Positions 1 to 11,491 of a DNA stretch of 64,000 nt are shown in pieces. Below the pieces are notes generated by a model. It did not search any database, was not told where the DNA came from, and saw only the letters and a list, made by a program, of their open reading frames with translations. A program made the position numbers and the translations under genes. Every line of letters begins with the position of its first letter. Position 1 is the stretch's first letter. This DNA is from Bradyrhizobium sp. (lineage in GTDB: Bacteria; Pseudomonadota; Alphaproteobacteria; Rhizobiales; Xanthobacteraceae): the NCBI RefSeq assembly GCF_016213215.1, contig NZ_JACRAW010000077.1:62001-126000 (forward strand), written 5' to 3'.

Positions 1-74
1 ACTGGTCGCGGCGTTCCGCAATCACCAAATGACCCTTGATCAGCCCTGTTTTCCCTGCCAAACGCTCAACCCTC

Positions 75-1694
<1,620 letters not shown>

Positions 1695-1747
1695 CGGTGC
1701 TCCCCGCGCGATCATGTGAACGCGGTGGGGCTTGACGCCTTTCCTCC

Positions 1748-1772
1748 GCCTACCAAGTCCTGTCTGGTAGGC
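1748..1772. terminator. Hairpin downstream of prfC
   Basis: The 8-bp arms GCCTACCA and TGGTAGGC pair perfectly around a 9-nt loop, 53 nt after the prfC stop and just before the next gene's GTG start. There is no T-tract, so it may be a weak terminator or a structure in the leader of the next gene. Confidence 0.35.
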
Positions 1773-1789
1773 TACGGTGGACTAACCTC

Positions 1790-2371
1790 GTGCTGCGCCC
1801 TGTTATTGTCCTGCTCTTGATGGTTCTGACGGCCGGCAGTGCCGATGCGCGGCGTCGGCACAACAACCCGATTCCGTTTTCCCATGAGCCCTGCAGCGTG
1901 TTCGACCGCCGGCCCTGCACCCCGACCTTCTGCAGCGTGTTCGATCGCGGCCCGTGCATTCCGGAGATCTATTACCCGTATGGGGAGAATCTCCAACTCA
2001 CCATCGAGACGGTGCCGCCGCAGGGGAACGCCGCGAAGTATCAGAGGCCCGAACACCACCTGGATACGATCGGCGATCTGTTTGCCGAGTTGCGCTCCTG
2101 CTGGTCACCACCACGGGCCGATGCGGCGCGGCAAGGCATGCAGATGTCGGTGCGTTTCAGTTTCAACCGATCGGGTGGCCTGATCGGTCCGCCGCGCGTG
2201 ACCTATGCCACGCCGGGTGTCCCGGCCGATACCCGCACGGCGTACCTCAACGCGATCAATGCTTCCCTGGATGCGTGCCTGCCGCTGAAATTTACCGGCG
2301 GCCTCGGCGGCGCACTGGCCGGTCGGCCGATCGCGATCCGCTACGTCGACAACCGGGATTTGGGCAAGTAA
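1790..2371 (+). CDS. Secreted protein with TolA/TonB-C-like domain
   Basis: I do not recognise a named family. The 193-residue product starts at a GTG with a signal peptide (MLRPVIVLLLMVLTAGSADA, cleavage near residue 20), so it is probably periplasmic. Two copies of a CSVFDRxPC motif lie 13 residues apart near residues 34-57 and contribute four cysteines. The C-terminal half (VRFSFNRSGGLIGPP onward, then a helix with a Cys-Leu-Pro end) resembles the small alpha/beta domain at the C-terminus of TolA/TonB-type proteins. That domain assignment is inference. It stands alone between prfC and the NnrU gene, with no visible operon partner. Confidence 0.7.
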   Translation: MLRPVIVLLLMVLTAGSADARRRHNNPIPFSHEPCSVFDRRPCTPTFCSVFDRGPCIPEIYYPYGENLQLTIETVPPQGNAAKYQRPEHHLDTIGDLFAELRSCWSPPRADAARQGMQMSVRFSFNRSGGLIGPPRVTYATPGVPADTRTAYLNAINASLDACLPLKFTGGLGGALAGRPIAIRYVDNRDLGK

Positions 2372-2487
2372 CCGTCCAGGCCGTTTGCGACCTTGCAGGG
2401 ACGGAAAGCCAGTCCCCAATGTCGCATTGCGGTACAAGCGTCTAAAATGATACTCGACGCGGTGAGCGGCTAACAGGGGAGGATGTC

Positions 2488-3090
2488 GTGGGACTAGCGG
2501 TGATGATCCTGGGGCTCGTGCTCCTTCTCGGCGCGCACGTCTTCACCACGCGGCGCAAGGCGAGGGCGCAGCTCATCGCCACAATCGGAGACGGCACCTA
2601 CAAGATCCTTTATTCGCTGGTGTCACTGGCGGGCCTTGCGCTGATCGTCTGGGGCTATGCGAGCTACCGCTCCGCCGGAATAATCGACGTTTGGGAGCAT
2701 CTGGTCCCGGCGAACGTGATGCGGGTGCTCAAGCACATCGCGCTCGCGCTCATGCTGCCGGCCGTGATCCTGGTGGTGGCGTCATATATCCGCGGCCGCA
2801 TGTTCACGACGTTGAAGCATCCGATGCTGGCCGGCATCAAGGTGTGGGCCGCCGGACACCTGCTTGCGAACGGCGATCTCGGTTCCATCATCTTGTTCGG
2901 CTCGTTCCTGGCGTGGGCGGTGTACGATCGCATCTCGCTGAAATACCGTGCCGACAGCGGGGCGCCACCGATTCCGGTGGGAGGGGTCACCAATGACCTG
3001 ATCGCCGTGGTGATCGGTTTCGTGGCCTATCTCGCGCTGCTCTTTGCCTTCCACCCCGTCGTGATCGGGGTTCCGGTGGTCGGATCCTGA
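2488..3090 (+). CDS. NnrU family integral membrane protein
   Basis: This 200-residue inner-membrane protein opens with [25 protein letters not shown], the NnrU family signature. Five or six hydrophobic segments follow, at roughly 2-18, 40-57, 75-98, 110-140 and 170-195. NnrU was named from a locus needed for nitrogen-oxide reductase expression in Rhodobacter, and homologues are related to isoprenoid or heme membrane enzymes; the exact reaction here is unknown. The start is a GTG at 2488 behind AGGGGAGG. Its stop lies 1 nt before the panB ATG, so the two are likely cotranscribed, although no functional link is obvious. Confidence 0.85.
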   Translation: MGLAVMILGLVLLLGAHVFTTRRKARAQLIATIGDGTYKILYSLVSLAGLALIVWGYASYRSAGIIDVWEHLVPANVMRVLKHIALALMLPAVILVVASYIRGRMFTTLKHPMLAGIKVWAAGHLLANGDLGSIILFGSFLAWAVYDRISLKYRADSGAPPIPVGGVTNDLIAVVIGFVAYLALLFAFHPVVIGVPVVGS

Positions 3091-3091
3091 C

Positions 3092-3916
3092 ATGTCTGTC
3101 CCGTCAATGATCAAACGCAAGACCGCGCCGGACATTCGCGCCCGCAAGAACGGCGAGCCGATCGTGATGCTGACATCCTATCACGCGCACACCGCAGCGC
3201 TGGTTGACCGCCATTGCGATGTTATCCTGGTCGGGGATTCCCTGGGCAACGTGATGCATGGTTTCGAGACCACCGTGCCGGTTACGCTTGACATGATGAT
3301 CGTGCAGGGCCGGGCGGTGATGCGCGGCTCCGAGCATGCACTGGTCGTGGTGGACATGCCGTTCGGCTCATATGAGGCGTCAAAGGAGCAGGCGTTCCAT
3401 TCCGCGGCGCGAATATTGAAGGAAACCCATTGTGGCGCGGTGAAGCTGGAAGGCGGCGCCCGCATGGCGGAAACGATCGCATTCCTTACCGACCGCGGCA
3501 TTCCCGTGATGGGTCACGTCGGGCTGACGCCGCAATCAGTGAACACTCTGGGCTCATTCCGCGCGCAGGGGCGCGAGGAGGGGAGCTGGCAGCCGATCGA
3601 GAACGATGCCCGAGCCGTGGCGGAGGCCGGCGCCTTCTCCATCGTGATCGAGGCGATAGCCGAGCCGCTCGCACGCAAGATCACGCAGGAGATTCCGGTC
3701 CCGACCATCGGCATCGGCGCGAGCGCCGCCTGCGACGGTCAGGTGCTGGTGCTTGAGGACATGCTGGGACTGTCGCCGCGCACGCCGAAATTCGTGCGTC
3801 GTTATGGCAATCTCGGGCCGGCGATCGAAGCGGCAATTGAGGGCTATGCGCGCGATGTGCGTTCGCGTGCGTTCCCAGGACCGGAACACGTCTACGGCAT
3901 GAAGACGAAAGGCTGA
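3092..3916 (+). CDS. panB: 3-methyl-2-oxobutanoate hydroxymethyltransferase
   Basis: PanB transfers a hydroxymethyl group from 5,10-methylene-THF to 2-oxoisovalerate, making ketopantoate for pantothenate and CoA. The 274-residue TIM-barrel protein shows the expected landmarks: [10 protein letters not shown] near 26-35, the metal-binding [12 protein letters not shown] near 46-57, [23 protein letters not shown] and [11 protein letters not shown]. The start ATG at 3092 almost abuts the upstream NnrU stop. An acyl-CoA synthetase follows 8 nt downstream, so the transcript joins CoA biosynthesis with a CoA-using enzyme. panC and panD are not in the window. Confidence 0.96.
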   Translation: MSVPSMIKRKTAPDIRARKNGEPIVMLTSYHAHTAALVDRHCDVILVGDSLGNVMHGFETTVPVTLDMMIVQGRAVMRGSEHALVVVDMPFGSYEASKEQAFHSAARILKETHCGAVKLEGGARMAETIAFLTDRGIPVMGHVGLTPQSVNTLGSFRAQGREEGSWQPIENDARAVAEAGAFSIVIEAIAEPLARKITQEIPVPTIGIGASAACDGQVLVLEDMLGLSPRTPKFVRRYGNLGPAIEAAIEGYARDVRSRAFPGPEHVYGMKTKG

Positions 3917-3924
3917 GAGCATAG

Positions 3925-5517
3925 ATGAACTGGTCGCATTCCCAGATTCCGCCGATGCGGCTGGAGGCGCGCTTCGGCGATCGCGTGGTGCCGGTATTTT
4001 GTGATCGGCCGGCAAGTGTCTGGGCGATGGTTGCGGAAGCGGCCGCGAGAAATCCGGACGGCGAGGCATTGATCTGCGGTGATGTCAGGCTGAGCTGGCG
4101 CGAGACTGTCGCGCGCTCGGCACAGATCGCGGCGGGCTTCCGCAAGCTCGGTCTTGCCAGCGGCGACCGCGTCGGCCTGCTGCTCGGCAACCGCATCGAG
4201 TTCGTCCTGACCGTCTTCGCCGCGGCGCACGAGGGCCTCGTGACGGTGCTGCTCAGCACGCGCCAGCAGAAGCCGGAGATCGCGTATGTGCTCAATGATT
4301 GCGGTGCGAAGATCCTGATCCACGAAGCGGCGCTTGCCGACCGGCTGCCCGAGCCGGGCGATGTTCCGGACGTGACGCATCGGATCGCGATCGACAACGA
4401 TCCCAGGCTTTCGCGTTTCTCGGAGCTTGCGGACAACGCACCGGCGCCAGCCCCGGTCGATGTCGGCGAAGAGGATACCGCCATGATCCTCTACACCTCG
4501 GGGACCACCGGCAAGCCGAAGGGCGCGATGCTTGCCAACTGCAACATCATCCATTCCTCGATCGTGTTCGTGTCCTGCATGGAGCTGACCGCGGCCGACC
4601 GGTCGATCGCGGCCGTGCCGCTCGGCCATGTTACCGGGGTGATCGCCAACATCACGACCATGGCCCGCTGTGCGGGCACGCTGATCATCATGGCCGAGTT
4701 CAAGGCCGCGGAGTATCTCAAGCTCGCCGCCCGCGAGCGCGTCACCTACACGGTGATGGTGCCGGCGATGTATAATCTCTGCTTGCTGCAGCCGGACTTT
4801 GACAGTTACGACCTGTCGAGCTGGCGCATCGGCGGCTATGGCGGCGCTCCCATGCCGATCGCCACCATTGAGAAGCTTGATGCCAAGATTCCGGGCCTTA
4901 AGCTGATGAATGCCTATGGCTCGACCGAGACCACCTCGCCGTCGACCATCATGCCGGGGGAGCTCACCGCCAGTCACATCGACAGCGTCGGCTTGCCCTG
5001 TCCGGGCGCCCGGATTGTGGTCATGGATGCGCAGGGGCGCGAACTGCCGCGCGGCGAGGTCGGTGAGCTCTGGATCCAGAGCGCTTCGGTGATCAAGGGT
5101 TATTGGAATAACCCGAAGGCTACCGCGGAAAGCTTCACGGCCGGGTTCTGGCATTCCGGGGATCTCGGCTCGATCGATGAAGAGAACTTTGTCCGGGTAT
5201 TCGACCGGCAGAAGGACATGATCAACCGTGGCGGCCTAAAGATCTATTCCGCCGAGGTCGAATCCGTCCTGGCCGGCCATCCCGCGGTCGTGGAGAGCGC
5301 GATCGTCGCCAAGCCATGCCCGGTGCTGGGCGAGCGCGTGCATGCCGTGGTCGTCACCCGCGCGCAGGTTGACGCCGAGGTGCTACGCGCCTGGTGTGCC
5401 GAGCGACTGTCCGACTACAAGGTACCGGAGACGATGGTTGTGACGCCCGAGCCGTTGCCCCGTAATGCCAACGGTAAGGTGCTCAAGCGCCAGCTGCGCG
5501 AGACCCTCTCGGCCTAA
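3925..5517 (+). CDS. AMP-forming acyl-CoA synthetase
   Basis: This ANL-superfamily enzyme activates a carboxylic acid with ATP and transfers it to CoA. The 530-residue protein has the P-loop YTSGTTGKPKGA near 190-201, the YGSTETT adenine motif near 330, the GDLGSIDEENFVRVFDR hinge region near 411-427 and the C-terminal catalytic lysine in NANGKVLKR near 515. Length and motifs fit medium- or long-chain fatty acid or aryl CoA ligases; the substrate cannot be read from sequence. It follows panB by 8 nt and probably shares its transcript. Confidence 0.9.
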   Translation: MNWSHSQIPPMRLEARFGDRVVPVFCDRPASVWAMVAEAAARNPDGEALICGDVRLSWRETVARSAQIAAGFRKLGLASGDRVGLLLGNRIEFVLTVFAAAHEGLVTVLLSTRQQKPEIAYVLNDCGAKILIHEAALADRLPEPGDVPDVTHRIAIDNDPRLSRFSELADNAPAPAPVDVGEEDTAMILYTSGTTGKPKGAMLANCNIIHSSIVFVSCMELTAADRSIAAVPLGHVTGVIANITTMARCAGTLIIMAEFKAAEYLKLAARERVTYTVMVPAMYNLCLLQPDFDSYDLSSWRIGGYGGAPMPIATIEKLDAKIPGLKLMNAYGSTETTSPSTIMPGELTASHIDSVGLPCPGARIVVMDAQGRELPRGEVGELWIQSASVIKGYWNNPKATAESFTAGFWHSGDLGSIDEENFVRVFDRQKDMINRGGLKIYSAEVESVLAGHPAVVESAIVAKPCPVLGERVHAVVVTRAQVDAEVLRAWCAERLSDYKVPETMVVTPEPLPRNANGKVLKRQLRETLSA

Positions 5518-5677
5518 ACTGTGGGAGGAGGCGGGAACTGGAAGGTTAACGCTTTGATCTCACTTGCTTTGCCTTGCCACCGCCATATCGATAGGGTATC
5601 GCCGCCGCGACGCGGGGATGGGTAATATGGCGCAGCGATCGACCGCGCGCCCCCAGGCGGCCATGGGATTAGCCTAA

Positions 5678-6331
5678 GTGTCTGAATTATTTGACGAAGT
5701 CGACGAGGAAGTACGTCGCGAACAGCTCAAGAAGCTGTGGGACAAGTATTCCATCTTTTTCATCGGCCTGGCGCTTCTGGTCATCGCCGGTGTCGGCGGC
5801 TGGCGTGGCTATCAGTACCTGGAAGCCAAGAAGGCGGCTGAGGCCGGCGCTGCCTTCGAAAAGGCAGTCGAACTGTCAGAGCAGAAGAAGCCCGCCGAGG
5901 CGGAAGCCGCGTTTGCTCAGCTGGCTGCCAACGCGCCATACGGCTATCGCACGCTGGCGCGGCTGCGCGCGGCCGGCGAGGCCGCTAGCCGCGACCCGAA
6001 GGCCGGTGTGAAGCTGTACGACGAAATTGCCGCCGATCGCAGCGTCGGCGGTCAATTCCAGGAGGTGGCGCGTATCCGCGCGGCCGGATTGTTGCTCGAC
6101 ACCTCGAGCTATGGCGACATGCTGCAGCGGCTGGAGCCGGCAACGGCGGCCGGCGCAATGTTCCGGCACGGCGCGCGTGAAATGCTCGCTCTGTCCGCCT
6201 GGCGCAACGGCGACACGGCGGCCAGTCGCAAATGGCTGGATGTCATTGCCGAGGACAGCGAGACACCGGCCAGCCTGCGCGCCCGCGCCGAAGCCCTGCA
6301 GGCATTGTTGCCGCCGGTCGCGAAGAGCTGA
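5678..6331 (+). CDS. YfgM-like membrane-anchored TPR protein
   Basis: The 217-residue protein has a charged N-terminus (SELFDEVDEEVRREQLKKLWDKY), one membrane segment near 28-46 and a helical, Ala-rich periplasmic part of TPR type. This matches the YfgM/TPR_21 family, which in E. coli associates with the Sec translocon and periplasmic chaperones. The start is a GTG at 5678. It lies 22 nt before a small lipoprotein gene and then der, the position yfgM holds upstream of bamB-der in many proteobacteria. The assignment rests on topology and synteny. Confidence 0.85.
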   Translation: MSELFDEVDEEVRREQLKKLWDKYSIFFIGLALLVIAGVGGWRGYQYLEAKKAAEAGAAFEKAVELSEQKKPAEAEAAFAQLAANAPYGYRTLARLRAAGEAASRDPKAGVKLYDEIAADRSVGGQFQEVARIRAAGLLLDTSSYGDMLQRLEPATAAGAMFRHGAREMLALSAWRNGDTAASRKWLDVIAEDSETPASLRARAEALQALLPPVAKS

Positions 6332-6353
6332 CGGCGGTTTAGGGATATCGAAC

Positions 6354-6887
6354 ATGCGCCGCTCGCAACGTGTCATCGCAGCCGCCGTCCTGATCGCACT
6401 CTCCGGCGTGCTCGGGGGCTGCGCCGGCGGCGGTTTCGATCCGAGCGACCTTTTGGATTTCCTCGACACCAAGAAGAAGCTGCCGGGCGAGCGCAAGCCG
6501 GTATTCCCGGAAGGCGTGCCCGGCCTGGAGCAGGGTGTGCCGAGGGACATGTACAGAGGCGCCCAACAGCAGCAGGATCAGCAGAACGCAGGCGGGGCCG
6601 CTGCCGCTGCTCCGCCACCGGAGCCTTCGACGTCAAAATCCGCCAAATCCAGGCACAGCAGGGCGGCCACGACCGCAAGTCCGGCGCCCGCCCAACCGGC
6701 TGAGGCCGAAGCCATTCCTGAGGAGGACGCGACGCCCGCGGCACCGCCACCGGAAAAGCCGAAGAAGATCGTGCGCAGGCGCACCACCGCCCCGCCGCCC
6801 GACCAGCCGGCCGCACAGTCGGCACAGTCGCAACAATCGCCACAGCCATTCCCGGCGCCGCTGCCCAGCGGCGGCTTCTCGCGCTGA
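6354..6887 (+). CDS. BamF-like lipoprotein with Pro-rich tail
   Basis: The 177-residue product has a lipoprotein signal with the lipobox LGGC near residues 20-23. It then carries a compact conserved block, LPGERKPVFPEGVPGLEQGV, followed by a low-complexity Gln/Ala/Pro/Lys tail to the end. The block resembles the short motif I recall for BamF, the small alphaproteobacterial lipoprotein of the BAM outer-membrane assembly complex; this is a memory-based inference. The gene sits between the YfgM-like gene and der, where bamB usually lies, and no beta-propeller is encoded here. I chose the ATG at 6354; the track ORF starts far upstream inside the previous gene. Confidence 0.7.
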   Translation: MRRSQRVIAAAVLIALSGVLGGCAGGGFDPSDLLDFLDTKKKLPGERKPVFPEGVPGLEQGVPRDMYRGAQQQQDQQNAGGAAAAAPPPEPSTSKSAKSRHSRAATTASPAPAQPAEAEAIPEEDATPAAPPPEKPKKIVRRRTTAPPPDQPAAQSAQSQQSPQPFPAPLPSGGFSR

Positions 6888-6935
6888 TACTTCCTTTCAT
6901 TGACACGCGCAGGTTCGCCAGCGCACGAATGACCC

Positions 6936-8318
6936 ATGTCCTTCACGATCGCCATCATCGGCCGGCCCAATGTCGGCAAGTCGACGTTGTTCAACCGCCT
7001 GGTGGGACAGAAGCTCGCGTTGGTCGATGACGAGCCCGGCGTGACGCGCGACCGCCGGGAAGGCGAAGCCCGACTCGGCGATCTCGAATTCACCGTGATT
7101 GACACGGCGGGCCTCGACGAGGGCGCGAGGGGTTCGCTCACTGCGCGGATGCAGGAGCAGACCGAAACCGCGATCGGCCAGGCCGATGCCCTGATGTTCG
7201 TGATCGATGCGCGTGCCGGGCTGACGCCCAACGACCGGGCCTTTGCCGACTTCGCCCGTCGCGCGAACAAGCCGGTGCTGCTGGTGGCGAACAAGAGCGA
7301 GGGCAAGCACGGCGACGCCGGGGCGATGGAGGCCTACGCGCTCGGTTTGGGTGAGCCCATCCAGATTTCCGCCGAACATGGCGAGGGCATGGGCGAGCTC
7401 TATGATGCGCTGCGTGCCGTGCTGCCGGAGCCACCCGAAGAGGAAGTGGAGACGGCAGGAGCAGAGGACGAATACGAAGAGGATGTTTCGAAACGGCCGA
7501 TCCGCGTCGCCATTGTCGGACGGCCCAATGCCGGCAAGTCAACGCTGATCAACTATCTGCTCGGTGAAGAGCGGCTGCTGACAAGTCCGGAGGCCGGCAC
7601 GACGCGGGACTCGATCGCGGTCGAGATCGAATGGAAGGAGCGAGGTTTTCGCGTGTTCGATACCGCTGGTTTGAGGCGGCGTTCGCGCATCGAGGAGAAG
7701 CTGGAAAAGCTCTCGGTGGCGGATGCGCTGCGCGCCGTGCGCTTTGCCGAAGTCGTGGTGCTGATGATGGACGCGCAGCACCGGTTCGAGGAGCAGGATC
7801 TGCGCATCGCCGACCTGATCGAGCGCGAGGGAAGGGCGATCGTCCTCGCTGTCAACAAATGGGATCTGATGGCGGGCAAGCCGGGGGCGATTTCCGCGTT
7901 ACGCAACGACGCCGACCACTGGCTGCCGCAGGTCAAGGGTGCTCCGATCGTCGCTGTCTCCGGCCTGATGGGGGAGGGCATCGATCGCCTGATGAGCGCG
8001 ATCGAGCAGGCCTATGCGGTATGGAACAAGCGCGTGCCGACGTCTGCGCTGAACCGCTGGTTCGAGCAGGCGATATCGGCCAACCCGCCGCCCGCGGTCT
8101 CCGGCCGCCGGCTGAAGCTGAATTACATCACGCAGACCAAGGCAAGACCGCCGAGCTTCGTGCTGTTCTGCTCGCGCGCCGACGCGGTGCCGCAATCCTA
8201 CCTGCGCTACCTCGTCAACAGCCTCCGTGACGCTTTCGACCTGCCGGGCACGCCTATCCGGATTACGCTGCGCGAGAAGGCCAATCCGTTTGCCCACAAG
8301 CGGAAGCGGCTTTCGTGA
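6936..8318 (+). CDS. der: Ribosome biogenesis GTPase Der (EngA)
   Basis: Der has two tandem GTPase domains and a KH-like domain and is needed for 50S maturation. In this 460-residue protein the first P-loop GRPNVGKST lies at residues 8-16 and the second GRPNAGKST near 195-203, with DTAG motifs following each and NKWD in the second domain. The C-terminus ([17 protein letters not shown]) is the KH part. An acidic linker rich in Glu separates the GTPases near 165-187. Its TGA overlaps the GTG of the downstream MFS gene. Confidence 0.97.
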   Translation: MSFTIAIIGRPNVGKSTLFNRLVGQKLALVDDEPGVTRDRREGEARLGDLEFTVIDTAGLDEGARGSLTARMQEQTETAIGQADALMFVIDARAGLTPNDRAFADFARRANKPVLLVANKSEGKHGDAGAMEAYALGLGEPIQISAEHGEGMGELYDALRAVLPEPPEEEVETAGAEDEYEEDVSKRPIRVAIVGRPNAGKSTLINYLLGEERLLTSPEAGTTRDSIAVEIEWKERGFRVFDTAGLRRRSRIEEKLEKLSVADALRAVRFAEVVVLMMDAQHRFEEQDLRIADLIEREGRAIVLAVNKWDLMAGKPGAISALRNDADHWLPQVKGAPIVAVSGLMGEGIDRLMSAIEQAYAVWNKRVPTSALNRWFEQAISANPPPAVSGRRLKLNYITQTKARPPSFVLFCSRADAVPQSYLRYLVNSLRDAFDLPGTPIRITLREKANPFAHKRKRLS

Positions 8319-9577
8319 CCGAGCAGGCGTCCGAGGTCGCCGTCGTCGAAGTGCCGCCGGTGCGTACCGGCGCAGTCGCCTTCATCTTCGTCACCGTCGT
8401 TCTGGACATGCTGGCCCTCGGCCTGATCATGCCGATCCTGCCGAAGCTCGTGCAGAGCTTTGCCGACGATGACGCGGGGCGCGCCGCGCGCATCTTCGGC
8501 CTGTTCGGCACCGCCTGGGCGCTGATGCAGTTCGTGTCGTCGCCGGTGCTCGGCGGGCTCTCGGATCATTTCGGCCGGCGGCCGGTGATCCTGTTGTCGA
8601 ATTTCGGGTTAGCGGCCGACTACGTGCTGATGGCGCTCGCGCCGAACTTGATCTGGCTGTTTGTCGGCCGTGTCATTTCCGGCATCACCGCGGCCAGCAT
8701 TTCGACCGCGTTCGCCTATATCGCGGACTTGACGCCGCCCGATCGCCGCGCCTCGATCTTCGGCAAGATCGGTGCAGCGTTCGGCATCGGCTTTGTCCTC
8801 GGACCTGCGCTCGGCGGCGTGCTGGGCGACGTCGATCCACGGCTGCCGTTCTGGGCGGCGGCGGGCCTCAGCTTCGCCAATGCGCTCTATGGCTTCTTGA
8901 TCCTGCCGGAATCGCTGGCGCCGGAGCGGCGGACGCCGTTCCGCTGGAGGACGGCTAATCCGCTCGGAGCGCTGCGCCTGCTGGGCTCCCATCGAGTGCT
9001 TGCCGGGCTCTCGGCCGCCAACTTGCTGGGCCAGATCGCCCATGTGGTGCTGCCCTCGATGTTCGTGCTCTACACGACCTATCGCTACGGATGGGACGCC
9101 AAGACCGTAGGGTTGACGCTTGCCATCGTCGGAATCTGCGCCGGCGTCATACAGGGGTTTGGCGTTTCGCTGATGGTGCGGCATCTGGGCGAACGCGGCG
9201 CGTTATTGCTCGGCCTCTTCTGCGGCGCGATCGGATTCATCGTCTTCGGCGCGGCGCCGACCGGAATCCTGTTCTGGCTCGGCATTCCCGCCATGGCGCT
9301 GTGGGGCGCCGCAGGGGCCGCGACGCAGTCGCTGATGACGCGCATCGTCGGGCCGGATGAGCAGGGACGGCTACAGGGCGCGAACTCGAGCGTGCAGAGC
9401 GTGGCGCAGTTGATCGGGCCGTTCACGTTCACCCTGACCTTCTCGTATTTCATCGGCGCCAGCGCGCCTTTGCATCTGCCCGGCGCGCCATTCCTGCTAG
9501 CTTCGGTGCTGCTGGTCGCCGCGTTCGCGATTGCCGCCCGCTCGACGGTCGGCGTCGAGAACAAGACATCAATTTGA
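8315..9577 (+). CDS. MFS transporter, TetA/TCR-like drug:H+ antiporter family
   Basis: The 420-residue protein has about 12 hydrophobic segments. It carries the MFS motif A in [12 protein letters not shown] near residues 77-88 and an antiporter-type motif C stretch in [16 protein letters not shown] near 160. This matches tetracycline-type efflux pumps of the DHA1 group; true tetracycline resistance is not implied. It starts with GTG in a 4-nt GTGA overlap with the der stop, which implies translational coupling. It converges on the next minus-strand gene with only 6 nt between stops. Confidence 0.88.
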   Translation: MTEQASEVAVVEVPPVRTGAVAFIFVTVVLDMLALGLIMPILPKLVQSFADDDAGRAARIFGLFGTAWALMQFVSSPVLGGLSDHFGRRPVILLSNFGLAADYVLMALAPNLIWLFVGRVISGITAASISTAFAYIADLTPPDRRASIFGKIGAAFGIGFVLGPALGGVLGDVDPRLPFWAAAGLSFANALYGFLILPESLAPERRTPFRWRTANPLGALRLLGSHRVLAGLSAANLLGQIAHVVLPSMFVLYTTYRYGWDAKTVGLTLAIVGICAGVIQGFGVSLMVRHLGERGALLLGLFCGAIGFIVFGAAPTGILFWLGIPAMALWGAAGAATQSLMTRIVGPDEQGRLQGANSSVQSVAQLIGPFTFTLTFSYFIGASAPLHLPGAPFLLASVLLVAAFAIAARSTVGVENKTSI

Positions 9578-9583
9578 CGAGGC

Positions 9584-9913
9584 TTACAGCCCCCACGCAT
9601 CGACGGCCGTCACGCGATCGTGGAGTCCGTAGATGATCCTGACGAGCGATTCCTGCTTGTCATTGGCGCTACCTTTTCCGACCATCCGGCGGATGACGTA
9701 CCAGTGCGAATAGCCGATCGTTTTCGGGCGCCTGATGCGCGGCTCATGCAACGGCCGGACTTCATCGGGCGTGCCCAGGATGGCGGAGACCTCGGCCGCT
9801 GACATCCCGATTCCGATCCGGCGAAAATTGCTGCGGATGGTTGCAGCCCGCTCGACGCTCGCAAAGAACGGATAAGCGGTGATCTCGATGGTCTGAATAT
9901 CGCCGAGGTCCAT
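9584..9913 (-). CDS. Small BamE/SmpA-like protein
   Basis: This 109-residue protein has no clear signal peptide or lipobox. Its centre, IGIGMSAAEVSAILGTPDEV, matches the start of the BamE/SmpA-OmlA fold (a 'GM..xEV..lLGtP' turn) and is followed by strands containing SHWYVIRR and VRIIYG. The track start (TTG at 9931) lies in the T-run of the upstream terminator, so I chose the ATG at 9913. Because of that terminator the gene needs its own promoter or readthrough. The function is unknown; the fold assignment is moderate inference. Confidence 0.6.
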   Translation of the reverse strand: MDLGDIQTIEITAYPFFASVERAATIRSNFRRIGIGMSAAEVSAILGTPDEVRPLHEPRIRRPKTIGYSHWYVIRRMVGKGSANDKQESLVRIIYGLHDRVTAVDAWGL

Positions 9914-9931
9914 CGCGCGCCGCCAAAGCAA

Positions 9932-9969
9932 AACCCACGCCCTTGGTCGGAATTTCCAGGGCGTGGGTT
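9932..9969 (-). terminator. Rho-independent terminator of the LivK-type gene
   Basis: Arms AACCCACGCCCT (9932-9943) and AGGGCGTGGGTT (9958-9969) pair perfectly over 12 bp. Read on the minus strand the stem runs into TTTTGCTTT. It lies 57 nt after the stop of the substrate-binding-protein gene and directly before the start of the BamE-like gene. Confidence 0.85.
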
Positions 9970-10026
9970 CATCTTGAGATCAGCGGGCTGGTGCTGGCGC
10001 ACCATCCCGCAATGATGGCTACGCGG

Positions 10027-11253
10027 TTACTTCTTCACCAGCGGACACTCGCTCTGGCTGAGCGGCTTGGCTGCGTCTTCCGGCGCGATGGTCGCGACCA
10101 GCTTGTAGTAATCCCACGGATATTTGGATTCTTCCGGCTTCTTGACCTCGAACAGATAGGCCGGAATGAGGCGGCGGCCGTCGGCCCGCAGCGTACCCTT
10201 GCCGAACAACGGATCGTCTGTCGGGATTTCCTTCATCTTGGCGACGACCTTGGCGCCGTCATGCGGATTGCCGCCGAGCGCTTCCAGTGCTTTCAGGTAA
10301 TGCAAGATTTCAGCATAAAGTCCCGCCACCGTCATCGAAGGCATCGAGCCCTTTGGCGAGACCTTCTGGAAACGCTTCGACCATTCGCGGGTCTTGTCGT
10401 TCAGGTCCCAGTAGAAGGATTCCGTGAAGGTCAGGCCCTGCGCTGTTTTCAGGCCGAGCGCATGCACGTCGTTGATGAAGAGCAGGAGCGCAGCGAGCTT
10501 CTGGCCACCGGAGACGATGCCGAATTCGGCGGCCTGCTTGATCGCATTGGTGGTGTCGCCGCCGGCATTCGCGAGCCCAATGATCTTTGCTTTCGATGAC
10601 TGCGCCTGAAGCAGGAAGGACGAGAAATCGGAGCTGTTGAGCGGATGCTTGACGCCGCCCAGCACCTTGCCGCCATTGGCAGCGACGACCGCGCCGGTGT
10701 CGCGCTCCAGCGCATGGCCAAAGGCATAATCCGCGGTCAGGAAGAACCAGGTATCGCCGCCCACCTTGGTCAGCGCCTTGCCGGTGCCGTTGGCGAGCAT
10801 ATAGGTGTCATAGGTGTAGGAGACCGTGTTGGGGTTGCAGGCCTTGCCGGTGAGGTCTGCGGTGGCCGCACCCGAGTTGAGCAGGATGGCGTTCTTCTCC
10901 TTGACGAGATTGCTCACGGCAAGCGCGACGCCGGAACTCGGTGTGTCGGCGACGGCGTCGACCTTGTCGGCGTCGATCCATTGGCGCGCGATGTTGACGC
11001 CGACGTCCGGTTTGTTTTGGTGGTCACCGCTGAGTACCTCGATTTTCCAGCCCTTGGCAGGCAAACCGGAGTCCTCGACGGCCATCTTGACCGCGGCCAC
11101 GGAGTTCGGGCCGCCGATGTCGGCATACAGGCTCGACATGTCGTTGAGCACGCCGATCTTGACGTTCTTGTCCTGGGCGAGTGCCGGCGTGGCAAAACCC
11201 ACCGCAGCGCAGCTGAGCAGCGCGGCATAGCGCCACGCGGAAGTCATCTTCAT
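10027..11253 (-). CDS. ABC transporter substrate-binding protein, branched-chain amino acid type
   Basis: The 408-residue protein begins with a signal peptide ending ATPALAQ near residue 26. It then shows the Peripla_BP_6 pattern (VKIGVLNDMSSLYADIGGPNS, then VEVLSGDHQNKPD-like and VDAVADTPSSGVALAVSNL segments) of LivK-type periplasmic receptors. No permease or ATPase lies nearby, so it is an orphan receptor here. In this genus many orphan homologues bind aromatic acids or amides rather than amino acids, so the ligand is unknown. The start ATG at 11253 follows a clear GGAGG. A strong terminator lies downstream. Confidence 0.92.
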   Translation of the reverse strand: MKMTSAWRYAALLSCAAVGFATPALAQDKNVKIGVLNDMSSLYADIGGPNSVAAVKMAVEDSGLPAKGWKIEVLSGDHQNKPDVGVNIARQWIDADKVDAVADTPSSGVALAVSNLVKEKNAILLNSGAATADLTGKACNPNTVSYTYDTYMLANGTGKALTKVGGDTWFFLTADYAFGHALERDTGAVVAANGGKVLGGVKHPLNSSDFSSFLLQAQSSKAKIIGLANAGGDTTNAIKQAAEFGIVSGGQKLAALLLFINDVHALGLKTAQGLTFTESFYWDLNDKTREWSKRFQKVSPKGSMPSMTVAGLYAEILHYLKALEALGGNPHDGAKVVAKMKEIPTDDPLFGKGTLRADGRRLIPAYLFEVKKPEESKYPWDYYKLVATIAPEDAAKPLSQSECPLVKK

Positions 11254-11491
11254 TGCATTCCTCCAACTAATGATGCCGGGACGGTTCTCTTGGCGGAACC
11301 TTTGACCTGCGGCCCGATCGGTCGCGATCTGTTGGTTCCGATAGCCTGTCTTCAGCCTTGCTGCAATGCGCTTATGTTACGCCGTCGCCGGCAAGCTTAA
11401 GGGTCTTGATATGCGTCCGGGCGTTAAGGGCTGCTGCCAGCTGAAGCCGCCAACCGCGGTACCCTTTCACCTCTGGGATGCGGGGCCGCCG
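11254..11491. other. Intergenic region upstream of LivK-type gene
   Basis: These 238 bases hold the leader and promoter zone of the minus-strand receptor gene and the 3' end of the SDR transcript. I see the GGAGG ribosome site next to 11253 but no convincing -35/-10 pair, hairpin terminator or small ORF. Confidence 0.4.
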
